Notes: generated by a model not told the origin, from the letters alone. A stretch of DNA of 64,000 bases from JBHYGK01 sp051859045 (GCA_051859045.1 JBHYGK010000059.1:1-64000); one strand, 5' to 3'. Counted from the first letter of the stretch, positions 39,846 through 48,812 are shown. Program-made: numbers and translations.

Positions 39846-40886
39846 ATGTCCCAGCCCGACCCCGCCCCCCGCCCCGCCCCTCGCCCCGTCGACCCCGTGC
39901 GGCCCGGCGCCATCGCCGGCGCGCCGCTCGAGGAGCGCCTGCGGCGCTGGGTGGTGGCGGTGTTCCCGCGCGACGCCGGGCCGCCGGTGGCCTACGACGC
40001 GCCGGCCGGCGACCCGGGGCTGTTCGGGCCGGGCAGCGTCACCTGGCGCATCCACGCCGACCTGCCCGGCATGCTCGCCGGCGGCCTCGGCGCGCTGATG
40101 CTGCAGACCCTGCATCCGCTGGCGCTGGCCGGGGTCTGGGACCACTCCGACTTCCGCCGCGACCTGGTCGGGCGCCTGCGCCGCACCACCGCCTTCGTCG
40201 CCGCCACCAGCTACGCGCCGCGGGCCGAGGCCGAGCGGATGATCGCGCTGGTCCGCGGCATCCACACCCGCGTGCGCGGCCACGCGCCGGACGGCCGCGC
40301 CTACTCCGCCGACGACCCGCGCCTGCTCACCTGGGTGCACGTGACCGAGGCGATGAGCTTCCTGCGCGGCTACCAGGCCTACGGGCCGATCGCGCCGGGC
40401 GCCGCGCAGATCGACGCCTACTACGCCGAGGCCGCCCGCGTGGCCGAGGCGCTGGGCGCGCGCGACGTGCCGCGCAGCCATGCCGAGGTGCAGGCCTTCC
40501 TGCACGACGTCCGGCCCGAGCTGGCGTGGACGGCGCGCTCGGCCGAGGTGCTGCAGGTGCTGGCCGCGATGCGCCTGCCGGTGCCGGCGGGCGGCCTGGG
40601 CCGCGAGCTGTTCCTCGGCGCCGGCGCGGCGATCCTGCCGGGCTGGGCGCGCGCGATGATCCCGCGCGGCCCGCTGGCGCGCGCCCGCGACGCCGCCGCG
40701 GCGGCCACGCTGCGCGCGGGCGCCGGCACCCTGCGGCGCGCGATGCGCGAGGGCATCGCGCCGCGCGCCTGCGCCCGGATGGGCCTCGACTCCGCGCTGC
40801 TGCAGCGCTGGCCCGGCCCCGGCGAGCGCGCCGAGGCCTGGCCGCCGGACGCGCGCGCCGGCGCGGTCGGGGCTCAGCGCGAGTAG
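39846..40886 (+). CDS. DUF2236 / MpaB-family oxygenase-like protein
   Basis: 346-aa protein of the DUF2236 (ER-bound oxygenase MpaB/B'/rubber oxygenase Lcp) family. Conserved blocks are VTWRIHADLPGMLAGG, LMLQTLHPLALAGVWDHSDF, HTRVRGHAPDGRAYSADDPR and WVHVTEAMSFLRGY; the His residues are candidate haem ligands. There is no signal peptide. Substrate unknown. The last 13 bp overlap the end of the convergent NUDIX gene. Confidence 0.87.
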   Translation: MSQPDPAPRPAPRPVDPVRPGAIAGAPLEERLRRWVVAVFPRDAGPPVAYDAPAGDPGLFGPGSVTWRIHADLPGMLAGGLGALMLQTLHPLALAGVWDHSDFRRDLVGRLRRTTAFVAATSYAPRAEAERMIALVRGIHTRVRGHAPDGRAYSADDPRLLTWVHVTEAMSFLRGYQAYGPIAPGAAQIDAYYAEAARVAEALGARDVPRSHAEVQAFLHDVRPELAWTARSAEVLQVLAAMRLPVPAGGLGRELFLGAGAAILPGWARAMIPRGPLARARDAAAAATLRAGAGTLRRAMREGIAPRACARMGLDSALLQRWPGPGERAEAWPPDARAGAVGAQRE

Positions 40887-41359
40887 GACCAGGCCTGCAT
40901 GCGGCCGTCGCGGTAGGGCATCACGCCGTGGAAGGGCCGCGGGTCGTCGTCGAACACCAGCGGCAGGAAGCGGCGGTCGCCCTCCCACAGCTCCAGCGCC
41001 GGCACGTCCTCGATCGCGACCCAGTGCAGGCTGCCTTCGGCGTTGCGTTCGGGCACCTCGCCGCTGAAGCGGTCGACCACGAACACGAACCCGAACCAGT
41101 CCTCGCCGCCCTTGCCGAAGCCCGGCCAGCTCAGCGTGCCGCGCAGGCGCATCGATTCCACCGTGATGCCCGCCTCCTCCATCAGCTCGCGGCGCATGCC
41201 GGCGTGCACGTCCTCGCCGGGCTCGAGCTTGCCGCCGAGGCCGTTGTACTTGCCCAGCTGCTGGTCGTCGGCGCGCGCGTTGCGGTGGACCATCAGCACG
41301 CGCGCGCCGTCGGGCGAGAGCACGTAACCGAGGGTGGCGAGGATCGGGGTGTAGGGCAT
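40874..41359 (-). CDS. NUDIX hydrolase, 8-oxo-dGTP diphosphatase type
   Basis: 161-aa pyrophosphatase with a complete Nudix box, GGKLEPGEDVHAGMRREL then MEEAGI. The context NARADDQQLGKYNGLGGKLE and SWPGFGKGGEDWFGFVFV resembles MTH1-like 8-oxo-dGTPases that cleanse the nucleotide pool. Its 3' end overlaps the convergent DUF2236 gene by 13 bp. Divergent from the flavoprotein gene with a 65-bp gap. Confidence 0.9.
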   Translation of the reverse strand: MPYTPILATLGYVLSPDGARVLMVHRNARADDQQLGKYNGLGGKLEPGEDVHAGMRRELMEEAGITVESMRLRGTLSWPGFGKGGEDWFGFVFVVDRFSGEVPERNAEGSLHWVAIEDVPALELWEGDRRFLPLVFDDDPRPFHGVMPYRDGRMQAWSYSR

Positions 41360-41424
41360 CGGGCGCGGCCGTCGGGCGTGGGGAGCGCGGAGTCTAGCCG
41401 CGCGCCGGGTATCCTTCGCGCCCC

Positions 41425-42774
41425 ATGACCGCCTCCGCGCCCACCGACGCCGCCCTGCCCGCCCCCGCGCCCCCCGCGCCGGGCGCCCCGCGCGTGCTCG
41501 TCGTCGGCGGCGGCCCGGCGGGCCTGATGGCCGCCGAGGCCGCGCGCGCCGCGGGCTGCGTCGTCGACCTGCACGAGGCCAAGGGCTCGGTCGGCCGCAA
41601 GTTCCTGCTCGCCGGCAAGGGCGGGCTCAACCTCACCCACGCCGAGCCGCGGCCCGGCTTCGACGCCCGCTACGGCGCGCGCGCCGCGGCCGTCGCCGGC
41701 TGGCTCGACGGCTTCGACGCCGACGCCCTGCGCGCCTGGACCGCCGCGCTCGGCGTGGACACCTTCACCGGCAGCTCTGGCCGGGTGTTCCCGCGCGAGA
41801 TGAAGGCCGCGCCGCTGCTGCGGCGCTGGGTCCACCGTCTGCGCGAGGACGGCGTGCGCTTCCACGTCCGCCAGCGCTGGGACGGCGCGCTCGCGCCGCG
41901 CGCCGGCGGCGGCTGGACGCTGCGCTTCAACACTCCCGAGGGCCCGCGCGAGGCCCATGCCGACGCCGTCGTGCTGGCCCTGGGCGGCGCGAGCTGGCCG
42001 CAGCTGGGCTCCGACGGCGCCTGGGTGCCGTGGCTGCGCGCGGCCGGGCTGGCGGTGGCGCCGCTGGAGGCCGCCAACTGCGGCTTCGACGTGCGCGGCG
42101 CGGATCCCGTCGGCGGGGGCTGGAGCGCGCACCTGGTCGCCCGCCACGCCGGCGCGCCGCTCAAGCCCGTGGTCGCGCGCTGGACCGACGCCAGCGGCCA
42201 GCCGCGCGAGCGCCAGGGCGAATGCGTGATCAGCGAATACGGCCTCGAGGGCAGCCTGCTGTACGCGATCGGCGCCGACCTGCGCGCCCGGCTCGCGGCC
42301 GGCGATCCCGCGCCGCTGGCGCTGGACCTGGCCCCGGGGCGCGCCCGCGAGGCCCTGCGCGAGGCGCTGGCGAAGCCGCGCGGCAAGCGCAGCCTGGGCG
42401 AGCACCTGCGCCGCGCCACCGGGCTCGACGGCGCGAAGTGCGCGCTGCTGTTCGAATGGCTGGCGCCGGCCACGCTGGCCGACCCGGCCGCGCTGGCCGA
42501 CGCGATCAAGGCCCTGCCGGTGCCGCTGCGCGCGCCGCGCCCGGTGGCCGAGGCGATCAGCAGCGCCGGCGGCGTCGCGCTGGAGGCGCTGGACGCCGAC
42601 CTCGGCACGCGCGCGCTGCCGGGCGTGTTCTGCGCCGGCGAGATGCTCGACTGGGAGGCGCCCACCGGCGGCTACCTGCTGACCGCCTGCTTCGCCAGCG
42701 GCCGTCGCGCCGGGCGCGCGGCGGCCGACGCGGCGAGGGCGAGGGCCGGCGGCGGGGGCGACGCGAGGCCCTGA
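41425..42774 (+). CDS. TIGR03862-type NAD(P)/FAD flavoprotein
   Basis: 449-aa HI0933/BaiN-superfamily flavoprotein. The FAD motif is VLVVGGGPAGLMAAEAARAA, followed by KGSVGRKFLLAGKGGLNLTH and a C-terminal ISSAGGVALEALDADLGTRA then GVFCAGEMLDWEAPTGGYLL. These fit the TIGR03862 subgroup rather than BaiN proper; a related BaiN-like gene lies at 59763-61004. Physiological reaction unknown. The first 20 residues are Ala/Pro-rich and may be over-extended. Single gene ending in a strong hairpin. Confidence 0.9.
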   Translation: MTASAPTDAALPAPAPPAPGAPRVLVVGGGPAGLMAAEAARAAGCVVDLHEAKGSVGRKFLLAGKGGLNLTHAEPRPGFDARYGARAAAVAGWLDGFDADALRAWTAALGVDTFTGSSGRVFPREMKAAPLLRRWVHRLREDGVRFHVRQRWDGALAPRAGGGWTLRFNTPEGPREAHADAVVLALGGASWPQLGSDGAWVPWLRAAGLAVAPLEAANCGFDVRGADPVGGGWSAHLVARHAGAPLKPVVARWTDASGQPRERQGECVISEYGLEGSLLYAIGADLRARLAAGDPAPLALDLAPGRAREALREALAKPRGKRSLGEHLRRATGLDGAKCALLFEWLAPATLADPAALADAIKALPVPLRAPRPVAEAISSAGGVALEALDADLGTRALPGVFCAGEMLDWEAPTGGYLLTACFASGRRAGRAAADAARARAGGGGDARP

Positions 42775-42778
42775 ACGA

Positions 42779-42810
42779 CGACGGGCGCAGGCTCGCGCCT
42801 GCGCCCGTCG
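42779..42810. terminator. Bidirectional 14-bp hairpin after the flavoprotein gene
   Basis: Perfect 14-bp stem (42779-42792 and 42797-42810) with loop TCGC, between convergent genes. It begins 5 bp after the flavoprotein stop. Confidence 0.65.
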
Positions 42811-42843
42811 CCCCGCGACGCGGCCGGGTGGCCGCGCGCCGGC

Positions 42844-42948
42844 TTACTTCTTCTTCGCCGGGGCCGCCGGCTTGCCCTTGGCGGGCGCCGGGGCGGCCTT
42901 GTCCTTGCCGGCGGGCTTCTTGGCGGGTGCGGCCTTCTTGTCGCTCAT
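42844..42948 (-). CDS. Tiny Lys/Ala/Pro-rich basic protein
   Basis: 34-aa frame MSDKKAAPAKKPAGKDKAAP and onwards, ending PAKKK-TAA. It is composed almost only of Lys, Ala, Pro and Gly, like the tails of histone H1-like or AlgP-type DNA-binding proteins. An AGGGA element precedes the ATG. It has its own strong hairpin downstream and a 5' gap of about 175 bp, so it looks like an independent gene rather than noise. Function would be inference; DNA or RNA compaction is possible. Confidence 0.55.
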   Translation of the reverse strand: MSDKKAAPAKKPAGKDKAAPAPAKGKPAAPAKKK

Positions 42949-43123
42949 GCGGGGATCCCTCGTCGGTGGAGCGCGTGATGCGTCGGGCGATGGCGGGCGG
43001 CACCCGGCGACGCCCATCGCATGCGACGCCGGCCGTCGAACGCTAGCGCAGCCGCGCGCGGACGCAAGGGGGCGCGGGGCCGGGATGCGGCCGCGACGAC
43101 GGGCGGCGGGCGCCGCCCGCGGC

Positions 43124-43840
43124 TCACCAGTCGGTGCGCATCGGCAGCAGGCCGCGCAGCTCCGCGTCGGTGAGGTTGCGCCACTGGCCGGGCTTGAGGT
43201 GGCCGAGCTGGATGTTGACGATCCGCGAGCGCACCAGGCGCTTCACGCGGTAGCCGAAGTGCGTGCACATCAGGCGGATCTGGCGGTTCAGGCCCTGGGT
43301 CAGGGTGATCCGGAAGCCCACCGGGCCGAGCTTGCCGACCTTGCACGGCAGCGTGGTGGTCTCGTGCATCGGGATGCCGCCGCGGGCCATGCCGCGCAGG
43401 AACTCCGGGGTGACGGTCTTGTTGACCGCGACCAGGTACTCCTTCTCCTTGGCGTTCTCCGCGCGCAGGATCTCGTTGACGATGTCGCCGTTCGAGGTCA
43501 GCAGGATCAGGCCCTCGCTCTCCTTGTCGAGGCGGCCGATCGGGAAGATGCGCTGCTGGTGGCCGATCGCGTCGACGATGTTGCCCTTCACCGCCGACTC
43601 GGTGGTGCAGGTCACGCCGACCGGCTTGTGGTAGGCGATGTAGACGTGGCGGCGCTTGCCCGGCGCGATGTCGCGCGGCTTGAGCGGCTGGCCGTCGAGC
43701 AGCACCTTGTCGCCCTCGGCCACGGTCGTGCCGAGCTGGCCGGCGACGCCGTTGACGGTCACCCGGCGCTCGCTGATCAGCCGGTCGGCCTCGCGGCGGG
43801 ACACCGCGCCGGTCTCGGCGACGTACTTGTTGAGGCGCAT
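43124..43840 (-). CDS. rluF: 23S rRNA pseudouridine synthase RluF
   Basis: 238-aa pseudouridine synthase. An S4 RNA-binding domain (MRLNKYVAETGAVSRREADR, VTVNGV) is followed by the RsuA/RluB/E/F catalytic domain with the nucleophile Asp in FPIGRLDKESEGLILLTS. RITLTQGLNRQIRLMCTHFG and the KEKEYLVAV block match RluF, which modifies U2604 (and U2605) of 23S rRNA. ATG 43840 starts directly at the S4 domain. Single gene. Confidence 0.92.
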   Translation of the reverse strand: MRLNKYVAETGAVSRREADRLISERRVTVNGVAGQLGTTVAEGDKVLLDGQPLKPRDIAPGKRRHVYIAYHKPVGVTCTTESAVKGNIVDAIGHQQRIFPIGRLDKESEGLILLTSNGDIVNEILRAENAKEKEYLVAVNKTVTPEFLRGMARGGIPMHETTTLPCKVGKLGPVGFRITLTQGLNRQIRLMCTHFGYRVKRLVRSRIVNIQLGHLKPGQWRNLTDAELRGLLPMRTDW

Positions 43841-44003
43841 CGGCGGGGTCCAGCGGGGTGCGGAAGGGGGCGCATCCTCGCACGGCGGGGCCGGATGGTC
43901 ACCCGCGGGGCTCCGCCGCGCCGCGCGCACGGGCACACTGCGCAGGCCCTCCACGTCCCGCGGCCCGCCCGCCGCGCCCGCCACCGCACCGCCCGAGGTC
44001 CCG

Positions 44004-44501
44004 ATGGACAGCCCCGCCCCGCCCCGCCCCGGCACCGCCCTCGTGCTGCTGGCCTACGCCCTGGGCCCCGCGTTCGGGGCGCTGCTCGTGCTCGCCACGC
44101 TGATGGCCCTGCCCGACCTGCGCTCGCCGGAGGGCGCCCTGCCCGACCTCGACGCCCTGTGGGGCATCACCTGGATCGCCACCCTGCTGGCCTACGTGAT
44201 CGCGGGCCCGGCCGCCCTCGCCGCCGGCATCGCCCACCTGGTGGCGCGCTCGCTGGGGCGCTGGCGGCTGGCGCTACCGATCGCGGCCGGCGGCCTCGTG
44301 CAGGTGCTCTCGGTCGCGGTGGCGCTGGCGCTGATCACCGGAGGCGAGCTGTCGCTGGCCTGGCGCCGGCTCGAGGAGTACGTGCTGTTCGCCTGGCTGC
44401 CGCCGCTCGCCATCGCGATGGCCGCGCTGATCGGCGGGGCGCTGCTGGCGCTGGAGCGGCGCGCACGCGCGGACGCGCCGGCGGAGACGCCCCATGGCTG
44501 A
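44004..44501 (+). CDS. Four-helix membrane protein of unknown function
   Basis: 165-aa inner-membrane protein with about four helices (ALVLLAYALGPAFGALLVLA, WGITWIATLLAYVIAGPAAL, LALPIAAGGLVQVLSVAVAL, WLPPLAIAMAALIGGALLAL). GAGG precedes the ATG by about 5 bases. The stop overlaps the start of the next gene by 8 bp, so translation may be coupled to the epimerase-like gene. No family recognised. Confidence 0.65.
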   Translation: MDSPAPPRPGTALVLLAYALGPAFGALLVLATLMALPDLRSPEGALPDLDALWGITWIATLLAYVIAGPAALAAGIAHLVARSLGRWRLALPIAAGGLVQVLSVAVALALITGGELSLAWRRLEEYVLFAWLPPLAIAMAALIGGALLALERRARADAPAETPHG

Positions 44502-45384
44502 GCGCCGCGGCCCGCCACCGGGATCGGATCGCCATGGCGCCCCGCCCGCCCCACGCCCGGCGGGCCCGCGCCTTCGCGTGGGCATCGTCGGCGCCGGCGG
44601 CCTGCTGGGCCGACATGCGCTGGAGGCCGCGCTCGACGCCAACCACGAGGTGGTGGCCCTGCACCGCGGCGGCGCCGCCACCCGCGAGCGGCTGGCGCCG
44701 CTGGGCGTGGTGCAGCGCGCGATCGAGCTCGGCCGCACGGCCTCGCTGCAGCCCGCGCTCGCGGGCCTGGACGCGGTGATCCACGCCGCGGCGCCCTACC
44801 CCACCACGCCGCGGCCGTGGCGCGAGGAGGTGGCCGAGGGCATCGCGCGGATGCACGCGTTCTACGACGCGGCCGCCGAGGCCGGCGTGCGCACCGTGGT
44901 GTACGTGGGCGCCGCGATCGCGGTGCCGCGGCGCGCGGACGGCGCGCCGGCCGACGGCGGCGAGCACTACGCCGCGCCGCCGCGCGATGCCAACGCCTAC
45001 CTGCAGCTCAAGATCGCGCGCGACGCCGGCCGCGGCATTGTCCAGGTGCTCGAGCGCGGCCAGCCGGGCACGCGCTACCTGCTCACCGGCGGCAACACCG
45101 ACATGCTGACGCTGGCCGGGCGGATCGCCGACCTCGCCGGACGCCCGGCGCCGCGCCCCGCCTCGCTGGCCATGGCGCGCGCGCTGGGCCTGTGGCAGCG
45201 CGGGCTGCACGCGCTGGGCGGGCCGCGCCCGCTGCTCGACGCCACCGCGCTGGCGGTGATGGCCAAGGGCCAATGGCTCGACGGCGCGGTGGCCGCGCGC
45301 GAGCTGGGCTACGCGCCGCGCTTCACGCTCGACGACAGCCTGGCCCACGCGCTGGCGTGGTTCCGCTCGGTGGGGATGTGCTGA
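44494..45384 (+). CDS. NAD-dependent epimerase-like protein with internal deletion
   Basis: 296-aa extended-SDR protein. The Rossmann start is RVGIVGAGGLLGRHALEAAL (GxxGxxG), with the catalytic Y-x-x-x-K in ANAYLQLKIA (Tyr169, Lys173). Only about five residues later it resumes with GRGIVQVLERGQPGTRYLLT, which in HpnA/dihydroflavonol-reductase-like relatives comes some 50-60 residues further on. The segment with the GP-x-D and DVAxG region is absent, suggesting an in-frame deletion near 45016-45030. The protein may be inactive. It overlaps the preceding gene by 8 bp. Confidence 0.75.
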   Translation: MAERRGPPPGSDRHGAPPAPRPAGPRLRVGIVGAGGLLGRHALEAALDANHEVVALHRGGAATRERLAPLGVVQRAIELGRTASLQPALAGLDAVIHAAAPYPTTPRPWREEVAEGIARMHAFYDAAAEAGVRTVVYVGAAIAVPRRADGAPADGGEHYAAPPRDANAYLQLKIARDAGRGIVQVLERGQPGTRYLLTGGNTDMLTLAGRIADLAGRPAPRPASLAMARALGLWQRGLHALGGPRPLLDATALAVMAKGQWLDGAVAARELGYAPRFTLDDSLAHALAWFRSVGMC

Positions 45385-45386
45385 GG

Positions 45387-45408
45387 CGCCGCGCGCTGGA
45401 GCGCGGCG
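45387..45408. terminator. Short hairpin between the epimerase-like gene and dbpA
   Basis: 8-bp perfect arms (45387-45394 and 45401-45408), 6-nt loop, between convergent genes. No T-tract. Confidence 0.4.
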
Positions 45409-45423
45409 TGCGGAGGCGCGGCC

Positions 45424-46794
45424 TCAGCCGACGATCCGCACCCGGAACGTGCGCGCCTTGATCTTGCCGCGCTTGAGCTGCCCCAGCGCCTGCTCGGCCA
45501 GCGGGCTGGCGATGGCCACGTAGCAGCGGGTCGGGAACAGCGCGATCTTGCCCACCGCCTCGGCCGGCAGGCCCGCGGCGCCGGTCAGCGCGCCCATCAG
45601 GTCGCCCGGGCGCAGCTTGTCCTGGCGGCCGCCGTCGACCTGCAGGGTGCGCCAGGCCGCGGGCTGCGGGCGCGGGCGCTGGGCCTTCAGCGCGAGCGGG
45701 AGCTGCGGCAGCGGCGCGCCGCGGGCCTCCTCGATCGCGGCCAGGCGCGAGCGCTCGGCGTCGGAGGCCAGCGCCACCGCCAGGCCCGGCAGGCCGGCGC
45801 GGCCGGTGCGGCCGATCCGGTGCACGTGGGCGTCGGGATCGCTGGCCAGGTCGGCGCTGATCACCAGCGGCAGGCCGGCGATGTCGAGGCCGCGCGCGGC
45901 CACGTCGGTGGCCACCAGCACGCGCACGCTGCCGTTGGCGAAGCGCACCAGCACCTCCTCGCGCTCGCGCTGCTCGAGGTCGCCGTGCAGCGCGTCCACC
46001 GCGAAGCCCTCGCGCTCCAGCGCCTCCCACAGCAGGGCCACGTCGCGCTTGGTGTTGCAGAACACAAGCGCCGCGTCCGGGCGGCGGTCGGCCAGCACCT
46101 GGGCCACGGCCCAGTGGCGCTTCTCGGCGTCGATGCGGTGCACCACCTGTTCGATGGCCTGGGCGGCGTCGTCCTCGACGGTGAGCTCGGCGGGCTTGAG
46201 CAGCATGCGCTCGGCCACGCCGCGCACGCCGCCGTTGAAGGTGGCCGAGAACAGCATCGTCTGGCGCTCCTCGGGGGTGCGCTTCACGACCGCCTGGATG
46301 TCCTCGAGGAAGCCCATGTCGAGCATGCGGTCGGCCTCGTCAAGCACCAGGGTGCGCACGCCGTCGAGCACCAGCGCGCCCTTCTCGACCAGCTCGAGGA
46401 TCCGGCCCGGGGTGCCCACCACCACGTCGGGCGGGACCTCGAGCGAGGCCAGCTGCGGGCGCAGCGGGATGCCGCCGCACAGCGTCAGCAGCTTGAGGTT
46501 GGGCAGGAAGCGGCCGAGCGCGCGCAGCTCCTTGGCCACCTGGTCGGCGAGCTCGCGCGTGGGACACAGCACCAGCGCCTGCACCTTCAGCGCGGCCGGC
46601 GTGACCCGGGCCAGCAGCGGCAGGCCGAAGGCGGCGGTCTTGCCGCTGCCGGTGCGGGCCTGGGCCAGCAGGTCACGGCCCTCGAAGCCGGGCGGCAGGG
46701 CCACGGCCTGGATCGGGGTCGGGGTCACGTAGCCCAGCGCCTCGCAGGCGCGGGCAAGGGGCTCGGGCAGGGCGAGCGAGGCGAAGGTCGTCAT
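45424..46794 (-). CDS. dbpA: ATP-dependent RNA helicase DbpA
   Basis: 456-aa DEAD-box helicase acting in 50S ribosome assembly. Q motif region TPIQAVALP, motif I ARTGSGKTAAFG, DEAD in VLDEADRMLDMGF, SAT in LFSATF, and motif VI HRIGRTGRAG are all present. The C-terminal RNA-binding domain (RQDKLRPGDLMGALTGAAGL, FPTRCYVAIA, KIKARTFRVRIVG) is the one that recognises hairpin 92 of 23S rRNA. ATG 46794 gives the standard MTTFASLALPEPL start. Confidence 0.95.
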   Translation of the reverse strand: MTTFASLALPEPLARACEALGYVTPTPIQAVALPPGFEGRDLLAQARTGSGKTAAFGLPLLARVTPAALKVQALVLCPTRELADQVAKELRALGRFLPNLKLLTLCGGIPLRPQLASLEVPPDVVVGTPGRILELVEKGALVLDGVRTLVLDEADRMLDMGFLEDIQAVVKRTPEERQTMLFSATFNGGVRGVAERMLLKPAELTVEDDAAQAIEQVVHRIDAEKRHWAVAQVLADRRPDAALVFCNTKRDVALLWEALEREGFAVDALHGDLEQREREEVLVRFANGSVRVLVATDVAARGLDIAGLPLVISADLASDPDAHVHRIGRTGRAGLPGLAVALASDAERSRLAAIEEARGAPLPQLPLALKAQRPRPQPAAWRTLQVDGGRQDKLRPGDLMGALTGAAGLPAEAVGKIALFPTRCYVAIASPLAEQALGQLKRGKIKARTFRVRIVG

Positions 46795-46852
46795 GCGCGC
46801 ATTGTGGCACGCATGGGCCGAGCCCCGGCTCGAGGCGCTCCCGGGGCCCGGG

Positions 46853-47671
46853 TCAGAGGCCCGCGACGACGGCCGCGTGGACGATGCGCAGGGCCCCGCC
46901 CTCGTCCACGAGGCGCAGCCGGACCGACATCTCGTGCACCGGGAGGCCGTTGGGCGTGGCCACGCTGATGAGCTGGAACGCGCTCTCGCCGCGGAGGTCC
47001 GCATCGGGCACCTCGCGGGGGAAGTCCTCGCGCAGGTGGCGCGCCGTGACCGGGCCGCCGCCGCAGAACACCAGCGACACCTCCACCCGGTCGAAGGCCT
47101 CGAACGCGCCGTACTCCTTCTCGAGCCGGCCCAGCCGCGCCAGCAGCGCGTCGAAGCCCTGCCCGCTCGTCGCGCGCGCCGAGAACAGCCCCGGCAGCCG
47201 GGCATGGCGGCCCGCGACGAGGTCGAGCGCGAAGCGCTGGGTGAACGCGCGCAGGCGCTCGGCGGCCACCGGCGCCCCGGCCAGGTCGCCGACGACGCGC
47301 AGCTCGTGGCGCCGTTTCGGATAGGCCCAGGCGTAGCCCGGCGAGACCTCCTCGACGTCGCGCGGGTCGAGGCGGTCGGCCTGCATCGAAGCGGTGCTGC
47401 GCTCGCGGCCGTCGAAGCCGTCCAGGCGCAGGGTGAAGGCCGCCGGGGCCTCGAACGGCGCGTCCTCGTCCCAGGACGCGGGCCTGCCGGCCCCGTCGAG
47501 CAGGGTGAACACCGACTCCACCCACAGGAAGTGCAGCTGCTGGCGCAGCCGGGCCCGGTCGATCCGGCCGTGGGCGTCCGCGTACACCGCGAGGACGTCG
47601 GCGAAGGGCAGCGTGCCGCGGTCGATGAGCTGGTCGAGGAGGCGCGCGGCCTCGCGGGGCGTGTAGGGCAT
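46853..47671 (-). CDS. Hypothetical protein, 272 aa
   Basis: Soluble protein of unknown function. The N-terminus TPREAARLLDQLIDRGTLPF and the motif FLWVESVFTLLDGAGRPASW lead a mixed alpha/beta chain; LRLDGFDGRERSTASMQADR and RVEVSLVFCGGGPVTARHL are notable. No signal peptide, membrane helix or catalytic motif recognised. It lies 58 bp upstream of dbpA on the same strand and is divergent from phzF. Confidence 0.6.
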   Translation of the reverse strand: MPYTPREAARLLDQLIDRGTLPFADVLAVYADAHGRIDRARLRQQLHFLWVESVFTLLDGAGRPASWDEDAPFEAPAAFTLRLDGFDGRERSTASMQADRLDPRDVEEVSPGYAWAYPKRRHELRVVGDLAGAPVAAERLRAFTQRFALDLVAGRHARLPGLFSARATSGQGFDALLARLGRLEKEYGAFEAFDRVEVSLVFCGGGPVTARHLREDFPREVPDADLRGESAFQLISVATPNGLPVHEMSVRLRLVDEGGALRIVHAAVVAGL

Positions 47672-47860
47672 GCGGGTGGCCGGCCTGGCGGGGGCGGCGA
47701 GTGTGGCCCGCGCCGCCGCCGGACGACAGCCCGCGGGGACGGGAGGCCGCGCCACGCCGGCCGGCGGCACCACCGGCGCGCGGTCCGCGACGCGATCGGC
47801 GTGGACACGCCGCCGGGGCGCGGCGACGATGCGCGCCCCTCCCGCGCCGCGTGATGCCCC

Positions 47861-48805
47861 ATGGCCCTGCCCCCGACCGCCCCCGCCGCCGTCGCGTTCG
47901 TCCAGCTCGACGTGTTCGCCGACCGCGCCGGCGCGGGCAATCCGCTCGGCGTCGTGCTCGACGGCACCGGCTTCGACGACGCCGCGATGCAGGCCTTCGC
48001 GGCCTGGACGAACCTGGTCGAGACCACCTTCGTGCTGCCGCCGGAGGCGCCCGGCGCGGACTACCGCGTGCGCATCTTCACTCCCACCCGCGAGATCCCG
48101 TTCGCCGGGCATCCCTCGCTGGGCACCGCGCACGCGGTGATCGAGGCCGGGCTGGCCGCGCCGCGCGACCTCGGCGACGGCCGCCGCGGGCTGGTGCAGG
48201 CCTGCGGCGCGGGCCTGCTGCCGGTGACGGTGGAGGCCGACGCCGACGGCGGCGAGGCGCTGTTCGTGCAGGCCCCGGGCGCGCGCGTGCTGCGCGTGGC
48301 CGAGCCGCTGGCCGGCGACCCGGCCGCCGCCGCACTGGCCGCGGCGCTCGCCGGCCTGCCCACGGGCATGCTGGCGCCCGCCCTGGTCGAGGGCGGGCGC
48401 TGCTGGTGGGTGGTGGAGGCGGCCGACGAGGCCGCGCTGCGCGGCTGGCGCCCGGACCACGCCGCGATCCGCGCGCTGGCCGCCGCCAGCGGCAGCCTCG
48501 GCATCTGCGCGTGGGCGCGGGCCGCCGATCCGGCGGCGGGCTGGCAGGTGGTCGTGCGGGCCCTGCCCTGCGGCATCGGCATCGACGAGGACCCCGCCAG
48601 CGGCGCCGCGAACGGCCTGCTGGCCTCGATGCTGCGCCAGCGCGAGCCGCGCGGGCCGCTGGCCGACGGCTACACCGTCAGCCAGGGCCGCGAGATCGGC
48701 CGCGACGCACGGCTGGTGGCGAGGATCGCCGCCGACGGCACGGTGCGCGTCGGCGGCCGCACGCAGACGGTGATCCGCGGCCAGGTCGCCTGGCCGCGGA
48801 CCTGA
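47861..48805 (+). CDS. PhzF-family isomerase
   Basis: 314-aa protein of the PhzF/diaminopimelate-epimerase fold. The catalytic Glu is in AWTNLVETTFVLP, with RIFTPTREIPFAGHPSLGTA and IGIDEDPASGAANG as the second-half signature. Outside phenazine clusters such proteins are isomerases of unknown substrate, and no phenazine gene is nearby. Divergent from the hypothetical gene on the left; its 3' end nearly touches the convergent aminopeptidase. Confidence 0.92.
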   Translation: MALPPTAPAAVAFVQLDVFADRAGAGNPLGVVLDGTGFDDAAMQAFAAWTNLVETTFVLPPEAPGADYRVRIFTPTREIPFAGHPSLGTAHAVIEAGLAAPRDLGDGRRGLVQACGAGLLPVTVEADADGGEALFVQAPGARVLRVAEPLAGDPAAAALAAALAGLPTGMLAPALVEGGRCWWVVEAADEAALRGWRPDHAAIRALAAASGSLGICAWARAADPAAGWQVVVRALPCGIGIDEDPASGAANGLLASMLRQREPRGPLADGYTVSQGREIGRDARLVARIAADGTVRVGGRTQTVIRGQVAWPRT

Positions 48806-48812
48806 GCCCAGC

